Positions 24,872 to 33,890 of a DNA stretch of 64,000 nt are shown here, in pieces (positions within the stretch are counted from its first letter, which is position 1; every line of letters starts with the position of its first letter). The notes beneath the pieces were generated by a model. That model did no database searches, had not been told where the DNA came from, and saw nothing but the letters and a program-made list of their open reading frames with translations. The position numbers and the translations under genes are program-made. The DNA is from Marinimicrobium sp050113635 (lineage in GTDB: Bacteria; Pseudomonadota; Gammaproteobacteria; Pseudomonadales; Cellvibrionaceae). The DNA is taken from positions 8,308 through 72,307 of the forward strand of contig NZ_JBNJLT010000009.1 of assembly GCF_050113635.1 (NCBI RefSeq), given 5' to 3'.

Positions 24872-26620
24872 ATGGGCGACAATAATATCTCGAAACCATC
24901 TGGTGCGTCCTCTCACTCTGAGGGTTCGCCATCCCGTCAAGAGGCGCCGTCTTCCAGCGGCTCAGCCTCCGGGGCTGATCGCGCCCCGACTTCCCACTGC
25001 TCTTCCTGCTCGGTGTCTTTGCGTTTCGATGAAACGTCGGCGCTGGTTTACGGGCGACTGACGCCTTCGGCACACGCTCCGGCGCTGACGCTCGAAGCAC
25101 TGCGTGATCATCTCTCAAAAGCGGGATATGGAGCGTTTTACGCCCCCGATGAGGCACTGGAGCCAATGGTTCTTAGAGCCAACCAGGGTGAGGCAGGTGA
25201 GTGGGTACTGGCCGAGCGCCGGAATGCTCGCGTCCATTGGGAGGTTAGCGGTGATCGGCAGGAAGTCTCTATGACGCTGGAACCTGCCTGGGGTGGAGAG
25301 TCGATGACGGTTGAGGCTTTAGTGGCCGCGCTGGAAGCCCAGGGAATAGCTTCCAAATGCGTGCTCACCGATGCCCTACAGAGTGCCGTTCAGTCTGGAG
25401 AGGCTTCGGCGGTAACGATAGCGCGCGGTCGGCCTCCCCGGCCGGGGCAGGATGCCCGGTTTGAGGTGCTGGTGACCAGTGCGGAAAATCTCGCCTTGCG
25501 GGAAGACGAAAAAGGCCGGGTGGATTTGCAGCACTTGCACGATTTTGTCGTCGTGGAGCCCGGCGCGCCGCTGCTGCGTCGTATTCCCGCGACAGAAGGT
25601 GAGCCTGGGGTGGATGTTTACGGCCAGTCTATCCAGCCCCAGGCGGGCAAGAATGCGAGCTTTGGTACGCCGGGGCATGGCGCTGAGCGGTCAGCCAGCG
25701 AGCCTAATTTGCTGGTGTCTTCCATCCGGGGCCACCCGGTTTTCAGTGCCTGCACGGTCCGGGTGGATCCCACGTTGCGCTTGAAATCCGTGGGCGTGTC
25801 GTCAGGAAATGTGGAATTTGACGGCTCGGTCGAGGTGGCTGGTGATGTGGGCAGCGGCTTTTCGGTTCGGGCCACGGGCGACATTTGCGTTCGTGGTATG
25901 GTCGAGAGCGCGTCGCTTCGCGCCGGGGGCAGCATCACGGTGTTGGGGGGTGTAGCGGGAGAAGAGGTCGCCGGGCCGAGGGAGGGCACCCACGAGCTGA
26001 AAGCGCGATTGTGGGCCAGAGGCGATATCCGCGTAAAGTTTGTGAATCTGGCGCAGTTGAAGGCAGGCGCTGACTTGCATGTGCGAGAGTATATTTTGCA
26101 GAGCCGCGTCAATGCCGGACGCGATGTGCTGGTGGGTCAGCCTTCGGGCCGTGGGGCGCTCATTGGTGGGAGTACCCAGGCGGTGCGCGGTGTGGTGGTC
26201 AACCAGTTAGGGAGTGAAGCCGGGGTGTCCACTGACGTTACGGTTGGCGTGGTGGATCATAAGCGGCGGCTGCGCGGTGCGCTGGACGCCGAAATGGACC
26301 TGTGCAGACAAAACCTGCGGAAACTGGAGACCATGCAGAAGCGAATGGCCCAGGGAGAGATGGCGCCCCCGAACGAGGACACTCGGCGGCGCCTGGATCA
26401 TACCCGAAACGTGCTTCAGCGTCGCCGCGAGCGCCTGGCGCGCATCAGTGAGCGGCTGAAACGGCGCTATCATGACAAGGAAGCCGCTCGTATTCACATC
26501 CGACAGCGTCAGTATGGCAATACACTGCTGACGGTCGAGGGGGTTTCTCGCCGCTTCTCCGCCGAGCAAGGTGCCGGTCACTGGCAGCGTGCGGGTTCGG
26601 AGCTTGTTCTGCAGGGTTGA
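24872..26620 (+). CDS. DUF342 / FapA-like polymer-forming protein
   Basis: About 582 residues from ATG 24872. The first 40 residues are Ser/Gly/Pro-rich and probably disordered. A FapA N-terminal-like alpha/beta region follows (about 45-270), then a Gly-rich repetitive beta-helix region (about 310-440: VEFDGSVEVAGDVGSGF, DICVRGMVESASLRAGGSI), then a coiled-coil stretch (about 460-540, RRRLDHTRNVLQRRRERLAR). This order matches the DUF342 (FapA) family, linked in Vibrio to polar flagellum placement and elsewhere of unknown role. No flagellar gene is in the window. It sits between murJ and ribF, a place usually without it. Confidence 0.82.
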   Translation: MGDNNISKPSGASSHSEGSPSRQEAPSSSGSASGADRAPTSHCSSCSVSLRFDETSALVYGRLTPSAHAPALTLEALRDHLSKAGYGAFYAPDEALEPMVLRANQGEAGEWVLAERRNARVHWEVSGDRQEVSMTLEPAWGGESMTVEALVAALEAQGIASKCVLTDALQSAVQSGEASAVTIARGRPPRPGQDARFEVLVTSAENLALREDEKGRVDLQHLHDFVVVEPGAPLLRRIPATEGEPGVDVYGQSIQPQAGKNASFGTPGHGAERSASEPNLLVSSIRGHPVFSACTVRVDPTLRLKSVGVSSGNVEFDGSVEVAGDVGSGFSVRATGDICVRGMVESASLRAGGSITVLGGVAGEEVAGPREGTHELKARLWARGDIRVKFVNLAQLKAGADLHVREYILQSRVNAGRDVLVGQPSGRGALIGGSTQAVRGVVVNQLGSEAGVSTDVTVGVVDHKRRLRGALDAEMDLCRQNLRKLETMQKRMAQGEMAPPNEDTRRRLDHTRNVLQRRRERLARISERLKRRYHDKEAARIHIRQRQYGNTLLTVEGVSRRFSAEQGAGHWQRAGSELVLQG

Positions 26621-26770
26621 GCACCTTGTTGTAGCTGTACCTGTATCTGCCTTCCGGGCACGCCTGTCCTGGTGTTTTTTCCCGCTATTGCGCCTCTTAC
26701 CCCCGACTGCCGGCTCCTGTATACTCACGCGTTTCTTGATGTTGACTGAGCGAGGCACGCGGGCATTACT

Positions 26771-27721
26771 GTGAAACCAGCCCCCAGAGAGTTCATTCGC
26801 GGGCTTCACAACCTGCGCCCCCGTCACCGGGGCTGTGTGGCGACGATTGGCACCTTCGATGGTGTGCATTTGGGCCACCGGGCGATTCTGCGCCAGTTGA
26901 CCGATGCGGCTGAACAGTATGGCCTCCCTCCGGTAGCGATCATATTCGAGCCCCAGCCGCATGAATACTTTGCACGCGAGCAGGCACCCGCGCGATTAAT
27001 GCGGTTGCGCGAAAAAGTGCAGGCGCTGTTCGTCGCCGGAGTGCAACGCGTTGTGTGTCTGCGGTTTGAAGCCGCATTGCAGCGCCTGACGGCCCGGGAA
27101 TTTATCGATTGTGTACTCGTTCAAGGGCTGGGCATTCGCCACTTGGTGGTTGGGGATGACTTTCGCTTCGGATGTGATCGGTCGGGTGACTTTCAGTTGC
27201 TGAAAGCGGTTGGACGGGAGGAGGGCTTCACGGTAACGGATACCTGCACGCTGGAGATCGGCGGGGGGCGCGTTAGTAGCACCCGCATCCGGGAGGCGCT
27301 CGAAGCCGGCGATTTTACGTTGGCCGAACGCCTTCTCGGCCACCCCTACCGTATTACCGGGCGCGTGGGTTATGGCAAGCAGTTGGGCCGGCAACTGGGG
27401 GTGCCCACGGCCAATGTGCATTTGCGACGTTTCCGTTCTCCGTTGCACGGTGTCTTTGCCATCACCGCCCTGCGGGCCGACGGCAGCACCTGCTCCGGTG
27501 TCGCCAACGTCGGTGTGCGTCCCACGGTCAACGGCAGCACCCGGCCGCTGCTCGAGGTTCACCTGCTGGATTTCGATGGCGATCTGTACGGCGAACATAT
27601 TGAAGTGCAGTTTCATCGCAAACTGCGGGAAGAGCGAAAGTTTGAATCGGTTGACGCGCTGCGCGAACAGCTTCAGCGTGATATCAAAAGCGCGAGGCAG
27701 TTTTTCGAGAGTATGGAATAG
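26771..27721 (+). CDS. ribF: Bifunctional riboflavin kinase / FAD synthetase
   Basis: A 316-residue cytoplasmic enzyme making FMN and then FAD. The N-terminal FMN adenylyltransferase domain has the nucleotidyltransferase motif GTFDGVHLGH (27-36) and a VSSTRIREAL motif. The C-terminal riboflavin kinase domain holds GYGKQLGRQLGVPTANV (Thr/Asn metal and phosphate site), followed by GVANVGVRPTV and the catalytic Glu region LEVHLLDFDGDLYG. The start appears to be GTG 26771. It precedes ileS in the order conserved across gammaproteobacteria. No FMN riboswitch was found upstream. Confidence 0.95.
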   Translation: MKPAPREFIRGLHNLRPRHRGCVATIGTFDGVHLGHRAILRQLTDAAEQYGLPPVAIIFEPQPHEYFAREQAPARLMRLREKVQALFVAGVQRVVCLRFEAALQRLTAREFIDCVLVQGLGIRHLVVGDDFRFGCDRSGDFQLLKAVGREEGFTVTDTCTLEIGGGRVSSTRIREALEAGDFTLAERLLGHPYRITGRVGYGKQLGRQLGVPTANVHLRRFRSPLHGVFAITALRADGSTCSGVANVGVRPTVNGSTRPLLEVHLLDFDGDLYGEHIEVQFHRKLREERKFESVDALREQLQRDIKSARQFFESME

Positions 27722-27746
27722 AGTGTGGAGTAAAGACACGGCGACC

Positions 27747-27780
27747 ACTGAACCGCTACTACTGAACTGCTACTACTGAA
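27747..27780 (+). repeat. Short tandem repeat in the ileS leader
   Basis: Two 14-base units, ACTGAACCGCTACT and ACTGAACTGCTACT, stand head to tail and are followed by a partial third (ACTGAA). They fill much of the 88-base gap between ribF and ileS. Probably a slippage product; no known regulatory role. Confidence 0.8.
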
Positions 27781-27809
27781 AGAGCCCAGAACTGACAAAC
27801 CAGACGATT

Positions 27810-30608
27810 ATGAGTGATTACAAAGCAACCCTGAATCTGCCCCAGACCGCATTCGCCATGAAGGCGAATCTGGCTCAGCGCGAACCTGAAATGCTCAAGC
27901 GCTGGCAAAAAGACGGTCTATATCAACGCATTCGCCAAGCCCGTGCAGGGCGGGATACCTTTATCCTGCACGATGGTCCCCCGTACGCCAACGGCGATAT
28001 TCACATTGGTCACTCCGTTAATAAAATCCTCAAAGACATCATCGTCAAAAGCAAAACGCTGAGTGGTTTTGACGCGCCCTATGTGCCCGGATGGGACTGC
28101 CATGGGCTGCCGATTGAGCACAACGTTGAGAAAAAGCACGGCAAGGCCGGCGCCAAGCTGGATTTCAAAGCGTTTCGGCAGAAGTGCCGGGAGTACGCGG
28201 CGCGCCAGGTGGAAGGCCAGAAAGCCGACTTTATCCGGCTAGGGGTTCTCGGTGAGTGGGACAACCCGTACCTCACGATGGATTACCGGTTTGAGGCCGA
28301 TATCATTCGTGCCCTAGGAAAAATTGCAGAGCAAGGTCACCTGCATAAAGGGTTCAAGCCGGTCTATTGGAGTGTGGTGGGTGGCTCGGCGTTGGCCGAA
28401 GCGGAAGTGGAGTATCAGGAAAAGACTTCCTTCTCCATTGATGTGAAGTTCGCCTTTACCGACCAGCATGCGCTGGCCCATGCGATACCGGATTTGAGTG
28501 GCGAGGGCGATGTGTCGCTCGTGATTTGGACCACCACGCCCTGGACCTTACCGGCGAACCAGGCCGTGAGCGTCAACGCCGAACTGCCGTATGTGGTCGT
28601 GCAGGTGGGGAGCGAACGACTGCTGGTGGCAGAGGCGCTGGTGGAGTCGGTCATGCAACGAGCCGGTGTCAGTGAGTACGCCGTTGTCGGTCATGTGGCA
28701 GGGCGTGCCCTGGAAAATCTCCAGCTCCAGCATCCGTTCTATGCCCGCCAGGTGCCCGTGATTCTGGGCGATCATGTGACGACCGATGCAGGTACGGGCT
28801 GTGTTCATACGGCACCGGACCACGGTGTGGATGACTTCCAGGTAGGGCAAAAGTACGGCATTGGTACCCTGAATTACATCGACGACAATGGCCTGTACCG
28901 GGACGATGTTGAGATGTTCGCTGGCGAACACGTCTACAAAGTGGATGAGAAAGTGGTGGCGCTTCTGGAAGAGAAGCAGGCTCTGCTGGCTCAGGGGAAA
29001 ATCACGCACAGTTACCCGCATTGCTGGCGTACCAAAACGCCGTTGATCTTCCGTGCCACGCCCCAGTGGTTTGTGAGCATGACCAAGAATCAGTTGAGGG
29101 ACCAGGTCACCGACGCGGTGGAGCAGGTGCAATGGGTGCCGGACTGGGGGCGTGCGCGTATCGACTCGATGTTGGCCTCTTCGCCCGATTGGTGTATTTC
29201 CCGTCAGCGTACCTGGGGTGTGCCCATTGCCCTGTTTGTCCATAAGCAAACCGGCGATCTGCACCCGAAAACGATGGAACTGATTGAGTCGGTGGCGAAA
29301 AAAGTGGAGCAGGAAGGAATGGATGCCTGGTTTGATCTGGACCCTTCAGAGCTGCTTGGCGACGACGCGGACCGCTACCAAAAAGTGACGGATACGCTGG
29401 ATGTGTGGTTTGATTCGGGTGTGACCCACTTTGCGGTGCTGAGCCAGCGTGACTACCTGCGCTATCCGGCCGATTTGTACCTTGAGGGATCGGACCAGCA
29501 CCGGGGCTGGTTCCAGTCTTCTCTGAAAACCGCGATGGCTATGAACGGCACGCCGCCCTACAAAACGGTGTTGACGCACGGTTTTACGGTGGATGCCCAG
29601 GGGCGCAAAATGTCCAAGTCCATCGGCAACGTGATTCCTCCGCAAAAAGTCATGAAAGAGCTGGGTGCGGACGTGCTGCGCCTGTGGGTGGCGGCCACCG
29701 ACTTCAGTGGCGAGATGAGCGTCTCTGATGAAATTCTCAAGCGCACGGCTGACTCCTATCGCCGTATTCGCAACACCACCCGTTTTATGTTGGCCAACCT
29801 CAACGGCTTTGAGCCAGCCGAGCACGCCGTTGCACCGGAGCAGATGATTGAGCTGGATCGCTGGATTGTCGGTCGGGCGGCGGAACTGCAACGCGACATT
29901 ATCAACGCTTACGATCAATACCAGTTCCACCTCATCTACCAAAAGTTGCACAACTTTTGTGTGGTCGATCTGGGCGGCTTTTATCTCGATATTATCAAGG
30001 ATCGCCAGTACACCACGCCGGCGGACAGCCTCGCCCGCCGCTCTGCGCAAACGGCCCTCTACCATGTGGTGGAAGCAATGGTGCGGTGGATCGCGCCCAT
30101 TCTGAGCTTTACGGCGGATGAAATCTGGCCGCTGCTCCCGGGGGAACATCCGGGACCCGTCTTTGCGGCTGAATGGTATTCACTGCCAGTCGTCGACGGG
30201 GCCTTGTTCAGTGCCGAAGAGTGGCAGTGCATTGCAGACGTGAAAGACGCGGTGAACAAAGTGTTGGAAACGCAGCGGGTGCAAGGAAACATCGGTGGTT
30301 CTCTGGGCGCCGAGGTCACCCTGTTTGCCGATGGTGATCTGCACCGGATTCTTGAAAAACTTGGTGATGAACTGCGTTTTGTATTGATCACCTCGACTGC
30401 TGAGGTCCGCTCTCTGGATGAGGCTACCGAGGCCGAGTTAACCGATGTGAGTGGCCTTAAGGTGGCCGTGGAAAAATCCCGCGATCAAAAGTGTGAACGC
30501 TGCTGGCACCACCGTGCGGATGTGGGCAGTGATGAAAAGCATCCCACATTGTGTGGTCGCTGCGTGACGAATGTGGACGGACCGGGCGAGGAGCGTTATT
30601 ACGCTTGA
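27810..30608 (+). CDS. ileS: Isoleucyl-tRNA synthetase
   Basis: Class I synthetase of 932 residues that charges tRNA-Ile. HIGH at 65-68 (GDIHIGHS) and KMSKS at 600-604 form the ATP site. The editing CP1 domain is present (WTTTPWTLPANQ and GTGCVHTAPDHG). The C-terminal zinc finger has CERCWHHR and CGRC pairs. Length and motifs match the bacterial type (ileS1), which is mupirocin-sensitive as a class. It sits in the ribF-ileS-lspA cluster; the leader holds a short tandem repeat but no T-box. Confidence 0.97.
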   Translation: MSDYKATLNLPQTAFAMKANLAQREPEMLKRWQKDGLYQRIRQARAGRDTFILHDGPPYANGDIHIGHSVNKILKDIIVKSKTLSGFDAPYVPGWDCHGLPIEHNVEKKHGKAGAKLDFKAFRQKCREYAARQVEGQKADFIRLGVLGEWDNPYLTMDYRFEADIIRALGKIAEQGHLHKGFKPVYWSVVGGSALAEAEVEYQEKTSFSIDVKFAFTDQHALAHAIPDLSGEGDVSLVIWTTTPWTLPANQAVSVNAELPYVVVQVGSERLLVAEALVESVMQRAGVSEYAVVGHVAGRALENLQLQHPFYARQVPVILGDHVTTDAGTGCVHTAPDHGVDDFQVGQKYGIGTLNYIDDNGLYRDDVEMFAGEHVYKVDEKVVALLEEKQALLAQGKITHSYPHCWRTKTPLIFRATPQWFVSMTKNQLRDQVTDAVEQVQWVPDWGRARIDSMLASSPDWCISRQRTWGVPIALFVHKQTGDLHPKTMELIESVAKKVEQEGMDAWFDLDPSELLGDDADRYQKVTDTLDVWFDSGVTHFAVLSQRDYLRYPADLYLEGSDQHRGWFQSSLKTAMAMNGTPPYKTVLTHGFTVDAQGRKMSKSIGNVIPPQKVMKELGADVLRLWVAATDFSGEMSVSDEILKRTADSYRRIRNTTRFMLANLNGFEPAEHAVAPEQMIELDRWIVGRAAELQRDIINAYDQYQFHLIYQKLHNFCVVDLGGFYLDIIKDRQYTTPADSLARRSAQTALYHVVEAMVRWIAPILSFTADEIWPLLPGEHPGPVFAAEWYSLPVVDGALFSAEEWQCIADVKDAVNKVLETQRVQGNIGGSLGAEVTLFADGDLHRILEKLGDELRFVLITSTAEVRSLDEATEAELTDVSGLKVAVEKSRDQKCERCWHHRADVGSDEKHPTLCGRCVTNVDGPGEERYYA

Positions 30609-30631
30609 CCGGGGCTCTTCGATAAACTTTT

Positions 30632-31141
30632 ATGGAACTGAATACGACAATGCCAATGACTTTTCCCCGCCAGGCCTGGCGCTGGTACGCCGTCGCGGTG
30701 GCGGTATTATTGCTGGATCAGATAACCAAGCACTGGGTGTCGGCGTCGTTGACGTACGGTGACCCGGTAGTGTTCACCCCGTTTTTTAATTTCACATTGT
30801 TGCATAACCCTGGTGCGGCCTTCAGCTTTTTAAGTGAGGCGGGTGGCTGGCAACGGTGGTTTTTTACGGCGGTGGCGGCGCTGGTCAGCGTGGTGATTGT
30901 TGTCTGGATTGCACGGGTCGCGCAGCGGCGCTGGGAAGCGCTGGCCTTGGCGCTGATTCTCGGTGGCGCGATTGGGAATTTATACGACCGCGTTCTGTTG
31001 GGACACGTCGTGGACTTTATCGTAGTTCATTACAAGGAATACTATTGGCCAGCGTTCAATATTGCCGATTCCGCGATCACGGTCGGTGCGGCATTGTTGA
31101 TTATCGACATGTTGTTCCACAAGGATAAACGCCATGACTGA
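30632..31141 (+). CDS. lspA: Lipoprotein signal peptidase (signal peptidase II)
   Basis: A 169-residue inner-membrane aspartyl protease with four helices that cleaves prolipoproteins before the lipidated Cys. The catalytic aspartates are Asp128 in HVVDFIVVH and Asp146 in FNIADSAIT; NPGAAFSF and GGAIGNLYDR are family motifs. ATG 30632 is used; ATG at 30650 is an alternative. The end overlaps fkpB by 8 bases. Many predicted lipoproteins in this window would be its substrates. Confidence 0.95.
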   Translation: MELNTTMPMTFPRQAWRWYAVAVAVLLLDQITKHWVSASLTYGDPVVFTPFFNFTLLHNPGAAFSFLSEAGGWQRWFFTAVAALVSVVIVVWIARVAQRRWEALALALILGGAIGNLYDRVLLGHVVDFIVVHYKEYYWPAFNIADSAITVGAALLIIDMLFHKDKRHD

Positions 31142-31586
31142 GCAACTGCCAATCGGGCCGGGCACCACCGTGACTCTGCATTTTGCGCTGAGCCTGCGCG
31201 ATGGTCGGGAAATCGATTCGAACTTTGAGGGTGAGCCAGCCTCTTTCACCGTGGGTGACGGCAGCCTGCTTCCCGGTTTTGAAAAGGCGATGTTTGGCCT
31301 TAAATCGGGTGATAAAGAGCAATTTGTTATCCCCCCGGAGGATGGGTTTGGTGAGCACAACCCGGCGAATATGCAGGACATTCCACGCGATCAATTTGGC
31401 CCTGAGATTGAGCTCAAAGAAGGGTTAATGCTGTCCTTTGCCGACGCCCAGAAGGCGGAGTTGCCGGGTGTGGTTCGCCAGTTTGACGAAGAGAGCGTCG
31501 TGATTGACTTTAATCACCCGCTGGCGGGGCGGGATATCGTGTTCGATGTGGCCATTTTGAACGTGGAGCCGGCTCAGGTACACTGA
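31134..31586 (+). CDS. fkpB: FKBP-type peptidyl-prolyl isomerase
   Basis: A 150-residue SlpA/FkpB-type isomerase that speeds proline isomerisation and also acts as a chaperone through its inserted-flap domain. It opens with the FKBP strand VTLHFALSLRDGREIDSNF, then LLPGFEKAMFGLKSGDKEQF, and the flap region has FGEHNP. No signal peptide, so cytoplasmic. It overlaps lspA by 8 bases, and ispH follows after 38 bases; this gene trio is conserved. Confidence 0.94.
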   Translation: MTEQLPIGPGTTVTLHFALSLRDGREIDSNFEGEPASFTVGDGSLLPGFEKAMFGLKSGDKEQFVIPPEDGFGEHNPANMQDIPRDQFGPEIELKEGLMLSFADAQKAELPGVVRQFDEESVVIDFNHPLAGRDIVFDVAILNVEPAQVH

Positions 31587-31624
31587 CCTCAACATTTCCA
31601 GATACTTCCAGGTGCGTCACGTCT

Positions 31625-32557
31625 ATGCAGATCAAACTCGCCAATCCCCGTGGTTTTTGCGCTGGCGTTGATCGGGCGATTGACATCGTCAATCGTGCGC
31701 TGGATGTATTCGGTGCCCCGATCTACGTTCGACACGAGGTGGTTCACAATAAATTTGTGGTGGACACCTTGCGCGAGCGCGGAGCGGTTTTCGTGGAGGA
31801 GTTGAGCCAGGTGCCGGATGACGTCATTGTCATCTTCAGTGCGCACGGGGTGTCCCGAGCGGTTCAGCAGGAAGCCCAAACCCGCGGGTTGCAGGTGTTC
31901 GATGCCACCTGTCCTCTGGTGACCAAGGTGCATATTGAGGTCGCGCGTTACAGCCGCGAGGGGCGGGAATGCATCCTCATCGGGCACGCCGGGCACCCGG
32001 AAGTGGAAGGCACCATGGGTCAGTATGATACCAGCAATGGGGGTGCCATTTATCTGGTGGAGAACGAGGCGGATGTCGCGGCATTGACCGTGCGCAATCC
32101 TGAGCATTTGGCCTATGTGACCCAAACCACCCTGTCCATGGATGATACAGCCAGGGTGATCGATACGTTGCGTGATCGGTTTCCCGCCATTCTCGGCCCC
32201 CGTAAGGATGATATTTGCTACGCCACGACCAATCGGCAGGATGCCGTCCGGCAACTGGCACTTGAGTGTGATTTGGTGCTCGTGGTGGGTTCCCGCAACA
32301 GTTCTAATTCCAATCGTCTGAGGGAGCTGGCGGAACGTTGTGGAACCGAGGCCTATCTTGTGGATGGCCCGGACTGCATTCGCCGTGAGTGGCTGGATGG
32401 CAAAACCTGCGTAGGAATCACAGCAGGGGCCTCAGCGCCGGAGGTGTTGGTGGAAGAGGTGGTTCTGAAGCTTAAAGGGTGGGGCGCCCAGTCGGAAGAA
32501 GAAACCGCTGGCATTCCGGAAAACATCAGCTTCAGCCTGCCCCGGGAGTTGCGATAA
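31625..32557 (+). CDS. ispH: 4-hydroxy-3-methylbut-2-enyl diphosphate reductase
   Basis: Last enzyme of the MEP isoprenoid pathway, 310 residues, making IPP and DMAPP. The three iron-sulfur cysteines are visible: Cys12 (RGFCAGVDRA), Cys96 (FDATCPLV) and Cys198 (DDICYATTNRQ). The catalytic Glu lies in HPEVEGT, and His residues at HEVVHNKFVV and SAHGVS complete the site. It closes the murJ-to-ispH cluster. A FimT-like pilin gene converges on it with a 10-base gap. Confidence 0.97.
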   Translation: MQIKLANPRGFCAGVDRAIDIVNRALDVFGAPIYVRHEVVHNKFVVDTLRERGAVFVEELSQVPDDVIVIFSAHGVSRAVQQEAQTRGLQVFDATCPLVTKVHIEVARYSREGRECILIGHAGHPEVEGTMGQYDTSNGGAIYLVENEADVAALTVRNPEHLAYVTQTTLSMDDTARVIDTLRDRFPAILGPRKDDICYATTNRQDAVRQLALECDLVLVVGSRNSSNSNRLRELAERCGTEAYLVDGPDCIRREWLDGKTCVGITAGASAPEVLVEEVVLKLKGWGAQSEEETAGIPENISFSLPRELR

Positions 32558-32567
32558 CGCCTGCGGT

Positions 32568-33098
32568 TCACGGCCCCGCACGGCAGTCGTCCGCCCCAAT
32601 GCGCCGTAATCGAAGCCTCCCCATTCTGGCCAGCGTCAAGGCATAGCCAACGGCATTGTCTTGAGTGCAGATATGCAGTGTTCCCGCCTGAAATCCGCCC
32701 CTGGCGGTACCCGAAGCAAACCGGCCCGCGCCACTTCCCACATAGGAAATATAGGATTGAACCGGTTTGTTGGCCTGCACCGTGAAAGACCGCGCCGGTG
32801 TGGCGGAGTGATGAAACACCAGAGCCTCGTCGGCCTCTCGCGCGCCATTGTGGTTGCGGTCCTCAAACATTTCCCAGCCGGAATTCCACCCGTCAATCGC
32901 CCGTAATGTTGCCCGGCCATTGCTCAGTATGGCTCTTTGGCGCGTGGTGACGATGGCTTCCTGTAAAGAGTGCGCAAAGGTATGCGCATTCAACCGCGCG
33001 AGCAGGTGGTTCATTTGGGGAAGCCCGGTCGAGAGTATCAGGGCGAGAACGACCAATGTGACGATCAATTCGAGAAGGGTAAAGCCGCGTTGTGGCAT
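32568..33098 (-). CDS. GspH/FimT-family pseudopilin, oriented away from the pilin operon
   Basis: A 176-residue type IV pilin-like protein from ATG 33098. MPQRGFTLLELIVTLVVLAL is a full prepilin peptidase site (Gly-Phe at the cleavage point, Glu+5) with the hydrophobic stalk, and the globular part carries a GspH-type pattern (RQRAILSNGRATLRAI, GWEMFEDRNHNG). It would be cut by PilD and assembled in or at the tip of pili. It is transcribed opposite to the fimT-pilE operon, and its C-terminal region (about residues 140-176) is unusually Arg-rich for this family. A perfect 16-base palindrome lies in the shared promoter region. Confidence 0.85.
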   Translation of the reverse strand: MPQRGFTLLELIVTLVVLALILSTGLPQMNHLLARLNAHTFAHSLQEAIVTTRQRAILSNGRATLRAIDGWNSGWEMFEDRNHNGAREADEALVFHHSATPARSFTVQANKPVQSYISYVGSGAGRFASGTARGGFQAGTLHICTQDNAVGYALTLARMGRLRLRRIGADDCRAGP

Positions 33099-33200
33099 GA
33101 TTTTCTTCCTTGAGATTATGACGCCCGCAGAGGGGCGCCGTTCGTTCATCCATGATGACCACATATCGCCAGAGGCAGAGAGCACCTCTGTGCCACGTGG

Positions 33201-33216
33201 TATGGTAATTACCATA
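33201..33216. promoter_or_regulatory. Perfect 16-base palindrome between divergent FimT-like genes
   Basis: TATGGTAATTACCATA reads the same on both strands and lies in the 164-base gap between two divergently transcribed pilin genes, about 47 bases before the plus-strand start. It looks like a dimeric repressor or activator site, but I do not recognise the regulator. Confidence 0.5.
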
Positions 33217-33262
33217 AAGTGGTTGTGAATGGGCGTCCAGTGTCGGATCGATATTCTGAGAA

Positions 33263-33859
33263 ATGGTTAGTGTTATGGCGTTATCCCTTTTACTCCGTAG
33301 ATCGGTATCCCGTGCCCCGGCATCGGGACAGCGTGGTTTCACGTTAATCGAATTGCTGGTGACGCTCGTGGTTCTGGCTGTGGTTCTGGGTATCGCGATT
33401 CCCAATATGAATACCCTGCTTCGCAACAATCGCTCCCTGGCGTTTGGCGATGAGTTTATCGGTGCTTTGAATTTCACTCGAAGCGAGGCGGCCAAACGCG
33501 GCGCCCTGGTGTCCCTGTGCGCAGCCAACGACACGCAGACCGCTTGTGGTAATGACTGGAGTAATGGGTGGTTGGCGGTCGTGGACAGTGCCGATGAAAC
33601 GTCAGGCTCGGTCACCATTGCCGATGCCGATACCGATGTATTACGGGTGTGGGAGCCGGCGGGAGAGGGGCTGGAACTCAATGTTTCCCGAGGCTCGGGC
33701 GTCGATTTTGTGCGCTTCACTGGGGGCGGCGGTCTGTCCCGCGATAGTGACCAACCGATTCAGGTGACGGCCCAGCACAGTGACTGCTCGGGAGATTCGG
33801 TGCGTTCGATTCGCGTTTCCCCGGCCGGCTCTGTACGTGCGATAAAAACCAGCTGTTAA
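33263..33859 (+). CDS. GspH/FimT-family minor pilin (FimU/FimT-like)
   Basis: A 198-residue prepilin, first gene of the minor pilin operon. The processing site is GQRGFTLIELLVTLVVLAVV with Glu+5, preceded by a leader of about 23 residues from ATG 33263 (ATG 33275 is an alternative). The globular domain carries the GspH pattern (NFTRSEAAKRGALVSLCAAN; GNDWSNGWLAVVD) with cysteines placed for disulfides. With PilV, PilW, PilX and PilE it forms the initiation complex that primes pilus assembly and carries PilY1 to the tip. By position it is FimU-like. Confidence 0.88.
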   Translation: MVSVMALSLLLRRSVSRAPASGQRGFTLIELLVTLVVLAVVLGIAIPNMNTLLRNNRSLAFGDEFIGALNFTRSEAAKRGALVSLCAANDTQTACGNDWSNGWLAVVDSADETSGSVTIADADTDVLRVWEPAGEGLELNVSRGSGVDFVRFTGGGGLSRDSDQPIQVTAQHSDCSGDSVRSIRVSPAGSVRAIKTSC

Positions 33860-33890
33860 TGCTCCGTAACAGCTTTTGAGGCGATAGATC

